From Stenotrophomonas rhizophila (GTDB lineage Bacteria > Pseudomonadota > Gammaproteobacteria > Xanthomonadales > Xanthomonadaceae): 64,000 nucleotides of DNA. Each line of letters opens with the position of its first letter. Position 1 is the first letter of the stretch. Below are positions 17,495 through 26,316 of this stretch, piece by piece. A model generated the notes under the pieces. The model saw nothing but the letters and a program-made list of their open reading frames with translations. It had not been told where the DNA came from and ran no database searches. A program made the position numbers and the translations under genes. The stretch lies in assembly GCF_001704155.1 (NCBI RefSeq), contig NZ_CP016294.1, forward strand, positions 3,469,501-3,533,500, written 5' to 3'.

Positions 17495-18106
17495 TTACCA
17501 GTTCTCGTCGATCGGCGTTGAGTTGGCCGGCATCCAGCGCAGCAGTGCGTCAAGACGCTCGTGCGGGTCGTCGTGCTGCAGCAGCTGCAAGCGCTGCGAT
17601 TCCTCCAGCGGCAGCAGTTCGGCCAGCCGCCAGCCGACCCAGGCGGCCTGGTCCAGCAGCGCCGGATGCGCGGGCGCGAACGCGGTGCCGGCCTGTTCGA
17701 TGATGTGGCCCAGCACGGTGGACAGCAGCGCATGTTCCGGGCGCAGTTCGTCGTCGTGGTCGGGCGTGCTCCATTCCACCTCGGCCATGATCAGGCCGTT
17801 GTCGCGCACCCGCACCTGGCGCACATGGAACCGGCGATGGCCGCGCAGGCGCAGCACCAGCACGCCGTCGTCGCCCATGTCGAAATCGTCGATGCGCGCT
17901 TCCACCCCGTGCGCGGCCGGGGTGGCCGGGGCCCCGACTTCATCACCGTCCAGGATCAGGCAGACCCCGAAGTGGGTGTTGTTGCGGCTGCACTCGCGCA
18001 GCATGTCCAGGTAGCGGCGCTCGAACACGCGCAGGCCCAGCGTGGCACCGGGCAGCAGCACCGCGTGCAGCGGGAACAGCGGCAGCGTGGCAACGGAATC
18101 GGTCAT
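17495..18106 (-). CDS. Lon N-terminal (LON substrate-binding) domain protein
   Basis: A 203-aa cytoplasmic protein made of the Lon substrate-binding domain alone, without AAA+ or peptidase parts. Features: LPLFPLHAVLLPGATLGLRVFERRYLDMLREC at the start, then FGVCLILDGDEVG and RHVQVR-like beta strands, and a helical C-terminus (HALLSTVLGHIIEQAG, WRLAELLPLEESQRLQLLQ). The function is unproven. The ATG at 18106 is chosen because the longer frame lies in mpl-proximal sequence. Probably cotranscribed with mpl (10 nt gap). Confidence 0.88.
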   Translation of the reverse strand: MTDSVATLPLFPLHAVLLPGATLGLRVFERRYLDMLRECSRNNTHFGVCLILDGDEVGAPATPAAHGVEARIDDFDMGDDGVLVLRLRGHRRFHVRQVRVRDNGLIMAEVEWSTPDHDDELRPEHALLSTVLGHIIEQAGTAFAPAHPALLDQAAWVGWRLAELLPLEESQRLQLLQHDDPHERLDALLRWMPANSTPIDENW

Positions 18107-18116
18107 GGCCAACCGA

Positions 18117-19481
18117 TCACCGCGCCTGCAGCTGGGCCAGGAAGCGGCGCGGCGCGCCGTCGAAGCCGCCATTGGACATGAACACCACATGGTCGCCCGG
18201 CTGCACGGTGGCACCCAGTCGTGCCAGCAGTGCGTCGGTATCGGGCACGGCGTGCGCGTCGCCGCGCACGGCGGCGATCACGCTGGCCGCATCCCAGGCC
18301 AGTTCCGGCCGGTGCAGGAACACCACCGCGTCGGCCAGCGCCAGCGAAGGGGCCAGCGCATCGGCGTGTGCGCCCAGCCGCATCGAGTTGCTGCGCGGCT
18401 CCATCGCGACCACGATGCGGCGCTGGCCGATCTTGGCGCGCAGGCCTTCCAGCGTGGTGCGGATGGCGGTGGGATGATGGGCGAAATCGTCGTAGACCGT
18501 GATGTCGTCGACCACGCCGATCACTTCCATGCGCCGCTTGACGCTGCGGAACTGCGCCAATGCCGGGATCACGGTGGCCGGCGCAACGCCTACCGCGTGC
18601 GCGGCGGCCAATGCGGCCAGGCCGTTGAGCACGTTGTGGCGGCCCAGCAGCGACCAGCGCACTTCGCCCAGCGCCACGCCACGGTGGTGCACGATGAAGG
18701 CGCTGCCGTCGGCATTGACCAGTTCGGCATGCCATTCCAACCCGGGATCGAAACCGAAGCGTTCCACCGGCGTCCAGCAGCCCATCGCCAGCACTTCGGC
18801 CAGGTAGGTGTCTTCGCCGTTGACGATCAGCCGTCCGCGCGCGGGCACGGTGCGCACCAGGTGGTGGAACTGGCGCTGGATCGCGGCCACGTCCGGGAAA
18901 ATGTCGGCGTGGTCGTATTCGAGGTTGTTGAGGATGGCCACCAGCGGGCGGTAGTGCACGAACTTGCTGCGCTTGTCGAAGAACGCCGTGTCGTACTCGT
19001 CGGCCTCGACCACGAACTCGCGGCCCTGCCCCACCCGTGCGGACACGCCGAAATCCTCGGCCACGCCGCCGATCAGGAAGCCCGGCTCGCGGCCGGCGGC
19101 CTGCAGCAGCCAGGTCAGGATGGTGGTGGTAGTGGTCTTGCCATGGGTACCGGCCACGGCCAGCGTGTCGCGGCCCGGCAGCACCTGTTCGGACAGCCAC
19201 TGCGCGCCGGAAATGTAGCGCTGCCCGGCATCCAGCACCGCTTCCACGGCCGGGTTGCCACGCGACAACGCGTTGCCGACCACGACTTCATCGCAATCGC
19301 GGGCCACGCTGTCGGCGCGATAGCCCGGGTCCAGGGCGATGCCCAGCTGTTCCAGCTGGGTGGACATCGGCGGATAGATCGCCTGGTCGCTGCCACGGAC
19401 CGTATGGCCCAGTTCCCGCGCCAGGGCGGCCACGCCGCCCATGAAGGTGCCGGCAATTCCAAGAATGTGGATCGTGCTCAT
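18117..19481 (-). CDS. mpl: UDP-MurNAc:L-Ala-gamma-D-Glu-mDAP ligase
   Basis: It reattaches the recycled murein tripeptide to UDP-MurNAc in peptidoglycan recycling. 454 aa, the usual Mpl length. Motifs: N-terminal MSTIHILGIAGTFMGGVAALARELGHTVRGSD, the Mur ligase P-loop GTHGKTTTTTILTW, EADEYDTAFFDKRSKFVHYRP, LEYDHADIFPD, and YDDFAHHPTAIRTTLEGL. Cytoplasmic. The start at 19481 is set by the family N-terminus; 368 nt of non-coding sequence separate it from adk. Confidence 0.95.
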   Translation of the reverse strand: MSTIHILGIAGTFMGGVAALARELGHTVRGSDQAIYPPMSTQLEQLGIALDPGYRADSVARDCDEVVVGNALSRGNPAVEAVLDAGQRYISGAQWLSEQVLPGRDTLAVAGTHGKTTTTTILTWLLQAAGREPGFLIGGVAEDFGVSARVGQGREFVVEADEYDTAFFDKRSKFVHYRPLVAILNNLEYDHADIFPDVAAIQRQFHHLVRTVPARGRLIVNGEDTYLAEVLAMGCWTPVERFGFDPGLEWHAELVNADGSAFIVHHRGVALGEVRWSLLGRHNVLNGLAALAAAHAVGVAPATVIPALAQFRSVKRRMEVIGVVDDITVYDDFAHHPTAIRTTLEGLRAKIGQRRIVVAMEPRSNSMRLGAHADALAPSLALADAVVFLHRPELAWDAASVIAAVRGDAHAVPDTDALLARLGATVQPGDHVVFMSNGGFDGAPRRFLAQLQAR

Positions 19482-19849
19482 CACCCGATTGTCGCCCAAA
19501 GCCCACTCTGAAGGGGAGACGCAAAGCATCTGGGGGGTAGCCCCTGAGTCAGGGGGCGGCCGCGCAGCGGCCGGGGTATGGACGCAGACAATGGGGCCCA
19601 CTGTTTGCAGAGCAGACTGTGGGACGACAGCGCGCGGCTTTACGCGTGCTGTCAGGGAATTCCCGATAGCGGTGTACTGTGAACACGTACACAATTCAGC
19701 GCGCCAGCCGCACTACCCCCGATGGTCCTACTCCCCAAGAGGCCGTCCCCAGGGGGGGCTCATGGTGTGGGGCCCTGAGCAGGCCCGATCGCTGGCGCTC
19801 TACACCGCACGCCCGGTTCCGATAGGACCGGGCGTGCGCGTGTAGGTTG
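19482..19849. other. Structured intergenic region, mpl to adk
   Basis: Non-coding, 368 nt. It holds GC-rich hairpins (around 19541-19575), an imperfect palindrome at 19672-19692 (GTGTAC ... GTACAC) that could be an operator, and the adk terminator-like hairpin near 19806-19838. No convincing protein start is present. The mpl promoter presumably lies here, but no clear -35/-10 pair stands out. Confidence 0.5.
19806..19838 (-). terminator. Hairpin downstream of adk
   Basis: A perfect 12-bp stem (19806-19817 with 19827-19838) enclosing a 9-nt loop, 12 nt after the adk stop on the minus strand. No long U tract follows, so efficiency is uncertain. Confidence 0.55.
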
Positions 19850-20413
19850 TCAGCGCTTGAGCGCTGCCTGGATGCGCGCTTCCACGTCGGCAAGCTCGCC
19901 AACGCCATCAACGCGCGCCAGGGTGCCGCGGCCCGCATAGAAATCCACCACCGGCGCGGTCTGGTCGGTGTAGACCTGCAGGCGCTTGCGCACCGATTCG
20001 GGATTGTCATCGGCGCGGCCCTGTTCCTGGGCGCGGCCGGCAATGCGCTCGACCAGCAGTTCGCTCGGCACATCCAGCTGCACCACCGCGTCCAGCGGCT
20101 GGCCGATCTTGGCCAGCACGGCGTCCAGCGCGTTGGCCTGGGCCACGTTGCGCGGGTAACCGTCCAGGATGAAGCCATTGGCCACGTCTGCCTGGCCCAG
20201 GCGCGATTCCAGCATGCCCAGCAGGATGTCATCGGACACCAGGTTGCCGGCGTCCATCACGGCCTTGGCCTGCTTGCCCAGCTCGGTGCCGGCAGCCACT
20301 TCGGCGCGCAGCAGGTCACCGGTGGAAATGTGCGCAATGTTCAGGTGTTCCTTCAGGCGCGTCGCCTGCGTCCCCTTGCCCGAACCGGGCGGTCCCAACA
20401 GAACCAATCGCAT
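19850..20413 (-). CDS. adk: Adenylate kinase
   Basis: It catalyses ATP + AMP = 2 ADP. 187 aa, the short-LID form without a zinc-binding LID domain. The P-loop GPPGSGKGTQA is at residues 7-17, the AMP site STGDLLRAEVA, then GNLVSDDILLGML, GFILDGYPRN, and the shortened LID AGRAQEQGRADDNPESVRKRL. The start at 20413 gives the canonical MRLVLLGPPG. It is divergent from the phosphofructokinase gene. Confidence 0.96.
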   Translation of the reverse strand: MRLVLLGPPGSGKGTQATRLKEHLNIAHISTGDLLRAEVAAGTELGKQAKAVMDAGNLVSDDILLGMLESRLGQADVANGFILDGYPRNVAQANALDAVLAKIGQPLDAVVQLDVPSELLVERIAGRAQEQGRADDNPESVRKRLQVYTDQTAPVVDFYAGRGTLARVDGVGELADVEARIQAALKR

Positions 20414-20552
20414 CAACCTGACTCCAACTTGGTAAAAAACGGAAGGGCGCGCGCCCGGGATTGTCCACAATCACGCTGCACCGCAATACGCGCACTTTAC
20501 CTCATACCGGTAATGTCCCTGCAATGTCCTTCCCCCCGACAAAGGTCCCACC

Positions 20553-21809
20553 ATGTCCAAAGGTACCCTGCTGTACGCCCAGTCAGGCGGCGTCACCGCC
20601 GTCATCAATGCTACCGCCTCGGCGGTGATCAGCACCGCCAGGGCCAAGGGAATCAAGGTCTTGGCCGCGCGCAACGGCATCCTGGGCGCGCTGCGCGAGG
20701 AGCTGATCGACACCTCGAAGGAGTCGGCCGCGGCGATTGCGGCGCTGGCCCATACCCCCGGCGGCGCCTTCGGCTCCTGCCGCTACAAGCTCAAATCGCT
20801 TGAGGCCGACCGGGCCCGCTACGAGCGCCTGCTGGCGGTGCTGCGCGCCCACGACGTGCGCTGGTTCCTCTACAACGGCGGCAACGATTCGGCCGATACC
20901 GCGTGGAAGGTCTCCCAGCTGGCCAAGGCCTTCGATTACGACCTCACCTGCATCGGCGTGCCCAAGACCATCGACAACGACCTGGCGGTGACCGACACCT
21001 GCCCGGGCTTCGGTTCGGCGGCCAAGTACACCGCCGTGTCGGTGCGCGAGGCGGCGCTGGACGTGGCGGCCATGGCTGAAACCTCCACCAAGGTGTTCGT
21101 GTACGAGGCCATGGGCCGGCATGCCGGCTGGCTGGCGGCTGCGGCCGGGCTGGCCGGAAATGGACCGGACGAGGCTCCGCACATCATTCTGCTGCCCGAG
21201 CGCGCCTACGACGAAGCCGCGTTCCTGGCCAAGGTGAAGCAGGTGGTGGAACGCGTGGGCCACTGCGTGGTGGTGGCTTCCGAAGGCATCCAGACCGCCG
21301 ATGGCCGGTTCGTGGCAGATGCCGGCGGCGGCAAGGATTCGTTCGGGCACACCCAGCTGGGCGGGGTGGCCTCGCAGTTGGCCGCGCGGGTCAAGGACAC
21401 GCTGGGCTACAAGGTGCACTGGACCCTGCCCGACTACCTGCAGCGCTCGGCCCGGCACATTGCCTCGAAGACCGACTGGGAACAGGCGCAGGCGGTGGGC
21501 AAGGCGGCGGTGCAGTACGCGCTGAAGGGCCAGAACGCGGTGATGCCGGTGATCGTGCGCAGCAGCGACGCCCCGTACCGCTGGAAGATCGAGCCGGCGC
21601 CGCTGCACAAGGTGGCCAACCACGAGAAGAAGATGCCGGCCGGCTTCATCCGCCGCGATGGCTTCGGCATCACCGAAAAGGCCCGCGCGTACCTGTCGCC
21701 GCTGATCAAGGGCGAGGCACCGCTGCCCTACGGCACCGATGGACTGCCGAAATACGTGACCCTGAAGAATGTGGCGGTGAAGAAGAAGCTGCCAACATTT
21801 GAGGCGTAA
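20553..21809 (+). CDS. pfp: PPi-dependent 6-phosphofructokinase
   Basis: Reversible phosphorylation of fructose 6-phosphate with pyrophosphate instead of ATP. 418 aa. The residues that decide the phosphoryl donor are visible: GGNDS (Asp where ATP enzymes have Gly104) and GVPKTIDND (Lys where ATP enzymes have Gly124). Both indicate PPi use. MGRHAGWLAAAAG and the C-terminal EKKMPAGFIRRDGFGITE also fit. It is encoded near the H+-pyrophosphatase. Xanthomonads are known to rely on PPi-PFK and lack the ATP enzyme. Confidence 0.93.
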   Translation: MSKGTLLYAQSGGVTAVINATASAVISTARAKGIKVLAARNGILGALREELIDTSKESAAAIAALAHTPGGAFGSCRYKLKSLEADRARYERLLAVLRAHDVRWFLYNGGNDSADTAWKVSQLAKAFDYDLTCIGVPKTIDNDLAVTDTCPGFGSAAKYTAVSVREAALDVAAMAETSTKVFVYEAMGRHAGWLAAAAGLAGNGPDEAPHIILLPERAYDEAAFLAKVKQVVERVGHCVVVASEGIQTADGRFVADAGGGKDSFGHTQLGGVASQLAARVKDTLGYKVHWTLPDYLQRSARHIASKTDWEQAQAVGKAAVQYALKGQNAVMPVIVRSSDAPYRWKIEPAPLHKVANHEKKMPAGFIRRDGFGITEKARAYLSPLIKGEAPLPYGTDGLPKYVTLKNVAVKKKLPTFEA

Positions 21810-21827
21810 CGGGCCTGCGGACACTGT

Positions 21828-21852
21828 GCAGCCACGCAGTGCGTGGCTCTAC
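21828..21852 (-). repeat. SMAG-type hairpin
   Basis: On the minus strand: GTAGAGCCACGCA, then the mirrored TGCGTGGCTGC. It lies between convergent pfp and the secreted-protein gene and could end both transcripts. Confidence 0.65.
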
Positions 21853-21872
21853 GGGCGTTTTTGCTGCGCGCG

Positions 21873-22376
21873 TTACGGGCAGGCCTTGCCTTCCACGGTC
21901 ATCTTCGCCGCGAACATCGGAATCTCCGCGATCTGGCCGGCAGCGGCCTGCTTCTTGGCGTCTTCCAGGTAGATGCGCGACTGGCCCTGGCCATCGAGCT
22001 GCAGCTTCTGTTCCACCGGCAGGCGCCAGACCCTCACTACTGCCTGCTGGGTGGGACAGGCCGCGCTGGGCACGCGGATCACGTCGTTGAGCTTCCAGCC
22101 TTTGGCTTCGCTGGGCTGCGCCTTGTCGAAGTCGACGAACTTCGCGCGTGGCTGGCACTGCTCGCTGGTGCGGGCGACCACGAACCGGTAGGGCTGCGCT
22201 GCGTCGCCGGTGAAGGTGCCTTCCAGGCGGGCGCAGGCTTCGGGGATCTGGCGCAGGGTGTGGGTGACGTTCACTGCCTGTGCTGCGCCGACCGGGCGCT
22301 GGCGTTCGGGGGTTTCGGCGGCAGTAGCCGCCAGGGCAGGAAGCAGGGCCAGCAGGATGAGGTGGCGGGGGGACAT
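21873..22376 (-). CDS. Hypothetical secreted protein
   Basis: Not recognised. 167 aa with a Sec signal peptide (HLILLALLPALAATAAET, cleavage near 17-20). The mature part has four Cys (EACARLEG, SEQCQP, SAACPT, GKACP), implying disulfides, and is otherwise beta-rich. The ATG at 22376 is chosen because it opens the signal peptide; the frame from 22436 adds a His/Pro-rich segment. Confidence 0.7.
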   Translation of the reverse strand: MSPRHLILLALLPALAATAAETPERQRPVGAAQAVNVTHTLRQIPEACARLEGTFTGDAAQPYRFVVARTSEQCQPRAKFVDFDKAQPSEAKGWKLNDVIRVPSAACPTQQAVVRVWRLPVEQKLQLDGQGQSRIYLEDAKKQAAAGQIAEIPMFAAKMTVEGKACP

Positions 22377-22726
22377 GCGGGAAGCCTCCGTTGGGGTGGA
22401 GTGAGGGTGGCTTGGGAGGGATGAACGGTGTGGCAAGGGGGCGCACGCGGGGCTGATGGGATTGCGCCAACCGCGGAGCCGACCAACGGTCGGCGCTACA
22501 GCCTCGTGCGCCTTGGATCAGGGCTTCGTTGGGCTGTTCGGCGCAAGCGCTGGGCAGGGGCGACGATTTCACTGCATACTCGGGGGCACCAGGGATTGCT
22601 GAACAAAGCCACACGCTTGATGACCGGGTACGGTCTGAACGGGTTGGTCCATCGTTGCAGCCCGTTGTGCCCCGCGTGGTGAGGTTCGTCCGTCAACTGG
22701 ATGCCATCCATCACCCGGGAGGGGAC
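22377..22726. other. Intergenic region upstream of the H+-pyrophosphatase
   Basis: About 350 nt without a gene. A GTAG-type hairpin lies at 22473-22499 in minus orientation (GTAGCGCCGACC, GTT, GGTCGGC). The rest must contain the promoters of both divergent genes, but I see no strong consensus. Confidence 0.5.
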
Positions 22727-24754
22727 ATGCTGGAACGTTATGGGCTTTCTCTGGCGCTGTTCTGCGCCATTCTCGCGATTCTCTACGGCATCGTGTCGGC
22801 ACGCTGGATCCTCCGGCAACCGGCGGGCAATGCCCGGATGCAGGAAATCGCCGCCGCCATCCAGGAAGGCGCGCGCGCCTACCTCAACCGCCAATACCTC
22901 ACCATCGGCATCGCCGGCGCGGTGCTGTTCGTGCTGGTCGGCATCTTCCTCAGCTGGTACACCGCGATCGGGTTCGCGATCGGTGCGGTGCTGTCCGGTG
23001 CGGCCGGTTACATCGGCATGAACGTGTCGGTGCGGGCCAACGTACGCACCGCCGAAGCGGCACGCAATGGCCTCAGTGCCGCCATGGATGTGGCATTCCG
23101 TGGCGGTGCGATCACCGGCATGCTGGTGGTCGGGCTGGGCCTGCTCGGCGTGGCCGGGTATTACGCGCTGCTGCTGCGGATGGGGCTGGACACTGCCGCA
23201 GCGCTGCACGCGCTGGTTGGATTGGCCTTCGGCTCCTCGCTGATTTCGATCTTCGCCCGGCTGGGCGGCGGCATCTTCACCAAGGGTGCCGACGTGGGCG
23301 CGGACCTGGTCGGCAAGGTCGAAGCCGGCATTCCCGAGGACGACCCGCGCAACCCGGCGGTGATTGCCGACAACGTGGGCGACAACGTCGGCGACTGCGC
23401 CGGCATGGCCGCCGACCTGTTCGAAACCTACGCGGTGACGGTGATCGCCACCATGCTGCTGGGCAGCCTGATGATCGCCGAAGCCGGTCGCAACGCGATC
23501 CTGTATCCGCTGGTGCTGGGCGGGGTGTCGATCATCGCGTCGATCATCGGCGCGCTGTTCGTGAAGGTGAAGCCGGGCGGCTCGATCATGGGCGCGCTGT
23601 ACAAGGGCGTGATCGTGTCGGGCGTGCTGGCCGCCATCGCCTTCTACCCGATCACCCTGCAGCTGATGCCGGACAACGCCCACGGGGCAACGAACCTGTA
23701 CATCTGCGCGCTGATCGGGCTGGTGCTGACCGGGCTGATCGTGTGGATCACCGAGTACTACACCGGCACCCAGTACAAGCCGGTGCAGCATGTGGCACAG
23801 GCCTCCACCACCGGGCACGGCACCAACATCATCGCCGGCCTGGGCGTGTCGATGAAGTCCACCGCGCTGCCGGTGATCGCGGTATGCCTGGCGATCTGGC
23901 TGGCGCACCTGCACGGCGGCCTGTACGGCATCGCCATCGCGGCCACCGCGATGCTGTCGATGGCCGGCATGATCGTGGCGCTGGATGCGTACGGCCCGAT
24001 CACCGACAACGCCGGCGGCATCGCCGAAATGGCCGAGCTGCCACCGGAAATCCGCAACATCACCGATCCGCTCGATGCGGTGGGCAACACCACCAAGGCA
24101 GTGACCAAGGGCTATGCGATCGGTTCGGCGGCATTGGCCGCGCTGGTGCTGTTCGCCGATTACACCCACAACCTGCAGGCCGCGCACCCGGGTGAAGTGT
24201 TCGCCTTCGACCTGTCCGACCACACGGTGATCATCGGCCTGCTGATCGGCGGGTTGATCCCCTACCTGTTCGGCGCGATGGCGATGGAAGCAGTGGGCCG
24301 CGCCGCCGGTGCGGTGGTGGAAGAAGTGCGCCGGCAGTTCCGCGAGATTCCCGGGATCATGGAAGGCACCGGCAAGCCGCAGTACGACCGCGCAGTGGAC
24401 ATGCTGACCCGCTCGGCGATCCGCGAAATGATCGTGCCTTCGCTGTTGCCGGTCGCGGTGCCGGTGGTGGTGGGCCTGCTGCTGGGGCCGCGCGCACTGG
24501 GCGGCCTGTTGATCGGCACCATCGTGACCGGCCTGTTCGTGGCGATCTCGATGACCACCGGCGGCGGTGCCTGGGACAACGCCAAGAAGTACATCGAAGA
24601 CGGCCACTTCGGCGGCAAGGGCAGCGAGGCGCACAAGGCGGCAGTGACCGGCGATACCGTCGGCGATCCGTACAAGGACACCGCCGGCCCGGCGATCAAC
24701 CCGCTGATCAAGATCATCAACATCGTGGCGCTGCTGCTGGTGCCGTTGCTGTAA
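22727..24754 (+). CDS. hppA: K+-independent H+-translocating pyrophosphatase
   Basis: A membrane pump coupling PPi hydrolysis to proton export. 675 aa with about 16 hydrophobic helices. The catalytic PPi/Mg site [20 protein letters not shown] and [19 protein letters not shown] is intact, as is the C-terminal [18 protein letters not shown]. In [15 protein letters not shown], the Lys near residue 457 (Ala in K+-dependent enzymes) marks the K+-independent H+-pumping subfamily. The start at 22727 ([11 protein letters not shown]) follows a GGGGA Shine-Dalgarno. Confidence 0.95.
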   Translation: MLERYGLSLALFCAILAILYGIVSARWILRQPAGNARMQEIAAAIQEGARAYLNRQYLTIGIAGAVLFVLVGIFLSWYTAIGFAIGAVLSGAAGYIGMNVSVRANVRTAEAARNGLSAAMDVAFRGGAITGMLVVGLGLLGVAGYYALLLRMGLDTAAALHALVGLAFGSSLISIFARLGGGIFTKGADVGADLVGKVEAGIPEDDPRNPAVIADNVGDNVGDCAGMAADLFETYAVTVIATMLLGSLMIAEAGRNAILYPLVLGGVSIIASIIGALFVKVKPGGSIMGALYKGVIVSGVLAAIAFYPITLQLMPDNAHGATNLYICALIGLVLTGLIVWITEYYTGTQYKPVQHVAQASTTGHGTNIIAGLGVSMKSTALPVIAVCLAIWLAHLHGGLYGIAIAATAMLSMAGMIVALDAYGPITDNAGGIAEMAELPPEIRNITDPLDAVGNTTKAVTKGYAIGSAALAALVLFADYTHNLQAAHPGEVFAFDLSDHTVIIGLLIGGLIPYLFGAMAMEAVGRAAGAVVEEVRRQFREIPGIMEGTGKPQYDRAVDMLTRSAIREMIVPSLLPVAVPVVVGLLLGPRALGGLLIGTIVTGLFVAISMTTGGGAWDNAKKYIEDGHFGGKGSEAHKAAVTGDTVGDPYKDTAGPAINPLIKIINIVALLLVPLL

Positions 24755-24762
24755 CGTCTATC

Positions 24763-24788
24763 GGGTCCCCGACCAAGGTCGGGGACCC
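24763..24788. terminator. Hairpin after hppA
   Basis: A perfect 12-bp stem GGGTCCCCGACC / GGTCGGGGACCC with a 2-nt loop, 8 nt after the hppA stop. It is shaped like a SMAG hairpin but lacks a clean GTAG head. It probably ends hppA transcription. Confidence 0.6.
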
Positions 24789-24868
24789 CAGACCAGGCGA
24801 CCACGGATATGATCCTGCGCACGCAACCCGCCGTGCGTGTCCCATGGGGTGTCGCCTGACCCGCACCA

Positions 24869-25231
24869 TCACGGCAACGGCGTCGGCCGCGACAACACGT
24901 AGGCCGCGCTTGCGGCGAAGAACAGGCCGACGCCAAGCAACAACGGCCACGATGGCCTCGCGCCCCAGCAGAACATTGCAAACCCGAATGCCATGCCGCC
25001 GGCGGCAAATGCCTTGCCCTTGCGACTCACCGCGCCCTGCTCGCGCCAGGCGCGCAGCGACGGGCCGTAACGCGGATGCTCCAGCAGTTTGCGCTCGAAG
25101 CGCGGTGAGCTGCGCGCGAAACAACCTACCGCCAGGATCAGGAAGATGGTGGTGGGCATCACCGGCAACAGCGCGCCGATCACCCCCAGCGCCACCATCA
25201 CCCAACCCAGGCAGAACCAGAGCCAGCGCAT
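24869..25231 (-). CDS. DUF454 (YbaN-like) membrane protein
   Basis: A 120-aa inner-membrane protein. Family signature: LGWVMVALGVIGALLPVMPTTIFLILAVGCFARSSPRFERKLLEHPRYGPSLRAWREQGAVSRKGKAFA, with three to four hydrophobic segments. The start ATG is at 25231; an in-frame GTG lies 9 nt upstream. Function unknown. It lies 28 nt downstream of heme oxygenase on the same strand, so it may be cotranscribed. Confidence 0.85.
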   Translation of the reverse strand: MRWLWFCLGWVMVALGVIGALLPVMPTTIFLILAVGCFARSSPRFERKLLEHPRYGPSLRAWREQGAVSRKGKAFAAGGMAFGFAMFCWGARPSWPLLLGVGLFFAASAAYVLSRPTPLP

Positions 25232-25259
25232 CAGCGCGACACGGCGCGCACGCCCCTGC

Positions 25260-25847
25260 TCATGCGAATTCCAGCTCCACGTGATCGTGCACGCTGCGGA
25301 ACGCGGCATCGGCCGCATCGATCATCTGCTGCTCTTCGACGTCGGTGAGTACGACGCTGTCCAGCGCGGCGGTGAACTCGCGCCAGTGGCGTGCGGCACC
25401 ATCGGGATGCGCGGCCAGGTGGCGTGCGCCGAAGTCCGCATCCAGGCCCAGCTGCGCGGCCATCTTGTACAGGATGGTGCCGCCCAGGTTGGAGCCTTCG
25501 GCCACGTACAACCAGCCCAATGCGGCAGCCAGTGGCAGGTCCGGGTCCAGCCGCAGCGGCACCGGGCCCGGCAGGGTCTGTTCCAGATCGCGCAGGTCGC
25601 GGGTGACCTGCGGCAGCCGCCGGCGTTCGGCCAGGTCGGGCAGCAGCGCATCCAGCGCGGCGTTGGCGTACAGGCCATCGATATCGCGGTGGAAGCGGTA
25701 CTGGACCCGCAGGAAGCGCGCGAACCGCCCACGGTCGGCGAAGATCTCGCCGGCCATGATGCGCTTGTCCAGCGCGCCGTGGCTGTCTCGGGTGGCGGCC
25801 TTCAGGCGCTGGCTGCGGGTCGCTTCAAGGGTATCGGTGGCGTTCAT
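25260..25847 (-). CDS. hemO: Biliverdin-producing heme oxygenase
   Basis: It cleaves haem to release iron. 195 aa, bacterial HemO/PigA type. The proximal haem ligand His is in the early helix THDSHGALDKRIM-like segment (RDSHGALDKRI, about residue 23), and the distal helix is in GWLYVAEGSNLGGTILYKMAAQLG. The C-terminus ends in DHVELEFA. It is soluble. With the downstream TonB receptor, FecR and sigma genes it forms a haem-uptake locus. Confidence 0.9.
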   Translation of the reverse strand: MNATDTLEATRSQRLKAATRDSHGALDKRIMAGEIFADRGRFARFLRVQYRFHRDIDGLYANAALDALLPDLAERRRLPQVTRDLRDLEQTLPGPVPLRLDPDLPLAAALGWLYVAEGSNLGGTILYKMAAQLGLDADFGARHLAAHPDGAARHWREFTAALDSVVLTDVEEQQMIDAADAAFRSVHDHVELEFA

Positions 25848-25991
25848 GGCGTTCTGGCAGAAAGAAGGTGGCAGCGCCGGGCAAGGTCCGGCACAGGGAT
25901 AAGACGCCTGTCGCGCAGACTACCCCAACCCGGATTGCCGGTGCTGCCCTCCCCCCCCCATTCCGGCGATGCCATCCTCACCTTGGGGTGT

Positions 25992-26010
25992 TGATAATGG
26001 AGCATTCTTT
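25992..26010. promoter_or_regulatory. Candidate Fur box, hemO/DUF2789 divergence
   Basis: GATAATGGAGCATT resembles the core of the Fur consensus (GATAATGATAATCATTATC) with a short mismatch in the centre. It lies between divergent hemO and the DUF2789 gene. It is a visual match only. Confidence 0.35.
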
Positions 26011-26027
26011 CGCCCACAAGGATTGCC

Positions 26028-26276
26028 ATGATGGACACCACCGAATCGCGCATGACCAACCTGTTCGAGCAGTTGGGGTTGGACTCCAGCCCGGAGGCCA
26101 TTGCGGCGTTCATCCGGGCGCACCAGCTGCCCGGCGACGTGACCTTGGCCGAAGCCACTTACTGGAGCGATGCGCAGCGTCAGTTCCTGCGTGAAGAGCT
26201 GAAGGAAGATGCGGATTGGGCGATCGTGGTGGATGAGTTGAACGAGGCGCTGCACGCGGATGCGACCGCCCGATAG
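26028..26276 (+). CDS. DUF2789 family protein
   Basis: An 82-aa soluble protein, mostly alpha-helical: MTNLFEQLGLDSSPEAIAAFIRAHQLP then FLREELKEDADWAIVVDELNEALH. This is the DUF2789 pattern; function unknown. Two consecutive ATGs (26028, 26031) could start it. A strong terminator follows 3 nt after its stop, and it is convergent with the TonB receptor. Confidence 0.82.
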   Translation: MMDTTESRMTNLFEQLGLDSSPEAIAAFIRAHQLPGDVTLAEATYWSDAQRQFLREELKEDADWAIVVDELNEALHADATAR

Positions 26277-26279
26277 CGT

Positions 26280-26316
26280 ACCCGCGAGCCGGGCAGAGCC
26301 CGGCTCGCGGGTTTTC
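26280..26316 (+). terminator. Rho-independent terminator
   Basis: A 14-bp GC-rich stem (26280-26293 with 26299-26312) and a TTTT tail. It ends the DUF2789 transcript directly in front of the stop of the convergent TonB receptor. Confidence 0.85.

Noticed and set aside
19441..19845. 134-codon plus-strand ORF between mpl and adk
   Set aside because: It starts within mpl on the opposite strand, has poor codon bias and no recognisable domain.
22496..24634. 712-codon minus-strand ORF opposite the H+-pyrophosphatase
   Set aside because: It has no family signature, is His/Arg/Gln-rich, and is fully explained as the antisense of the pump gene.
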